Source of the DNA: Luteibacter jiangsuensis
GTDB taxonomy: Bacteria > Pseudomonadota > Gammaproteobacteria > Xanthomonadales > Rhodanobacteraceae
Direction: 5' to 3'
DNA length: 64,000 nt
Assembly (NCBI RefSeq): GCF_030812295.1
Contig: NZ_JAUSSK010000002.1
Span: forward strand, 124,001 to 188,000
In this document: in pieces, positions 63,487-64,000 of the stretch
Layout of the letters: each line of letters opens with the position of its first letter
Numbering within the stretch: the first letter of the stretch is position 1
The notes under the pieces: model-generated
What the model saw: only the letters and a program-made list of their open reading frames with translations
Databases searched by the model: none
Told to the model about the DNA's origin: nothing
Program-made: the position numbers and the translations under genes

Positions 63487-63927
63487 ATGATTGCAGTGAT
63501 CCAGCGGGTCGAGTCCGCACGCGTCGAGGTCGACGGGGAAACGGTGGGCGCCATCGGTGCCGGCCTGCTCGCGCTCGTGGCCGTGGAACCGGGCGATGGC
63601 GAAGCCCAGTGCGTGCGGATGCTGGAGCGCCTGCGCGGCTACCGGGTGTTCTCCGACGCCCAGGGCAAGATGAACCTGTGCCTCGCCGAAACGGGGGGCG
63701 GCCTGCTTCTGGTCAGCCAGTTCACCCTTGCCGCCGACACCCGCAAGGGCATGCGCCCCAGCTTCACCACGGCGGCACCTCCCGAAGAAGGCCGGCGCTG
63801 GTTCGACCGCCTGGTCGCCCTGGCAAGCATCGCCCAGCCGGGGGTGGAAACCGGTCGCTTCGGTGCCCATATGAAGGTTCATCTGATCAACGATGGCCCG
63901 GTCACCTTCCGTCTGGAGGTGCGCTGA
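63487..63927 (+). CDS. dtd: D-aminoacyl-tRNA deacylase
   Basis: Frees tRNA from D-amino acids. 146 residues, as in E. coli Dtd (145). [18 protein letters not shown] start, the [17 protein letters not shown] active-site strand (conserved SQFTL) and the C-terminal [18 protein letters not shown] with the NDGPVT motif. The ATG at 63487 was chosen over a long upstream frame that overlaps the acyltransferase start. Confidence 0.95.
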   Translation: MIAVIQRVESARVEVDGETVGAIGAGLLALVAVEPGDGEAQCVRMLERLRGYRVFSDAQGKMNLCLAETGGGLLLVSQFTLAADTRKGMRPSFTTAAPPEEGRRWFDRLVALASIAQPGVETGRFGAHMKVHLINDGPVTFRLEVR

Positions 63928-64000
63928 GGCGTCCTATCCGAGGGGCCGAGCCCCCCCATCCTTCCTCACCGCCACGTGAACGCTCCGGCCCTCGAAGGCC

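Overview
The window is GC-rich, densely coded gammaproteobacterial chromosome. A chorismatase of the XanB2 type beside a halogenase-bearing aryl-polyene cluster, plus the def-fmt-rsmB / LysM-dprA-topA-tsaC block and an isolated aceBA pair with a divergent LysR regulator, point to the Xanthomonadales, most likely the Rhodanobacteraceae (Luteibacter/Dyella-like). That placement is inferred from gene content, not from a database search.

Layout. 1-2.4 kb: end of a TruC-type pseudouridine synthase, ribosome-rescue factor ArfB, a PlsC-type acyltransferase and two unrecognised genes of lower GC. 2.4-6.5 kb: LysR regulator divergent from aceB-aceA (glyoxylate shunt). 6.5-8.3 kb: an AT-richer segment with a predicted small RNA and a modified cell-wall amidase. 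8.4-14.8 kb: comM, ubiK, glnB, gpmA, a VNG-repeat secreted protein, hemF and a YdcF-like protein. 14.9-25.6 kb: xanthomonadin-type aryl polyene cluster (ketosynthase, chain-length factor, glycosyltransferase, flavin halogenase, two dehydratases, MMPL exporter, LolA-like carrier, LpxL-like acyltransferase, ACP, XanB2). A matching AMP ligase lies apart at 46.7-48.1 kb. 25.6-35.6 kb: glmU, an AsmA/DUF748-like protein and the complete atpIBEFHAGDC operon with its terminator and a candidate promoter. 36-42.5 kb: queD, a PAS/LuxR regulator, tRNA-Met, rppH, bfd-bfr iron storage, bactofilin, erpA, nudC, ampE. 42.5-51.2 kb: MFS-acyltransferase fusion, purD, class D beta-lactamase, AMP ligase, tsaC, topA. 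51.3-56.7 kb: dprA, LysM protein, def-fmt-rsmB. 56.6-63.4 kb: envelope glycan genes (two glycosyltransferases, O-antigen ligase, ArnT-like transferase, LpxL-like acyltransferase), then dtd.

How the genes work together. XanB2 can supply 3-hydroxybenzoate from chorismate. The ligase and ACP would load it, the ketosynthase/CLF pair and the dehydratases extend it into a polyene, the halogenase decorates it, and the acyltransferase, LolA-like and MMPL proteins esterify and move it to the outer membrane. A ketoreductase for the cycle is not in this window. The most unusual finding is a compact sigma70-like promoter / hairpin / terminator unit on the minus strand behind aceA, predicted to make an RNA of about 155 nt with three C-rich hairpin loops. 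It resembles the anti-Shine-Dalgarno architecture known from Xanthomonas sX13. No IS element, prophage, CRISPR array or rRNA was seen. The last 70 bases hold no recognisable feature.
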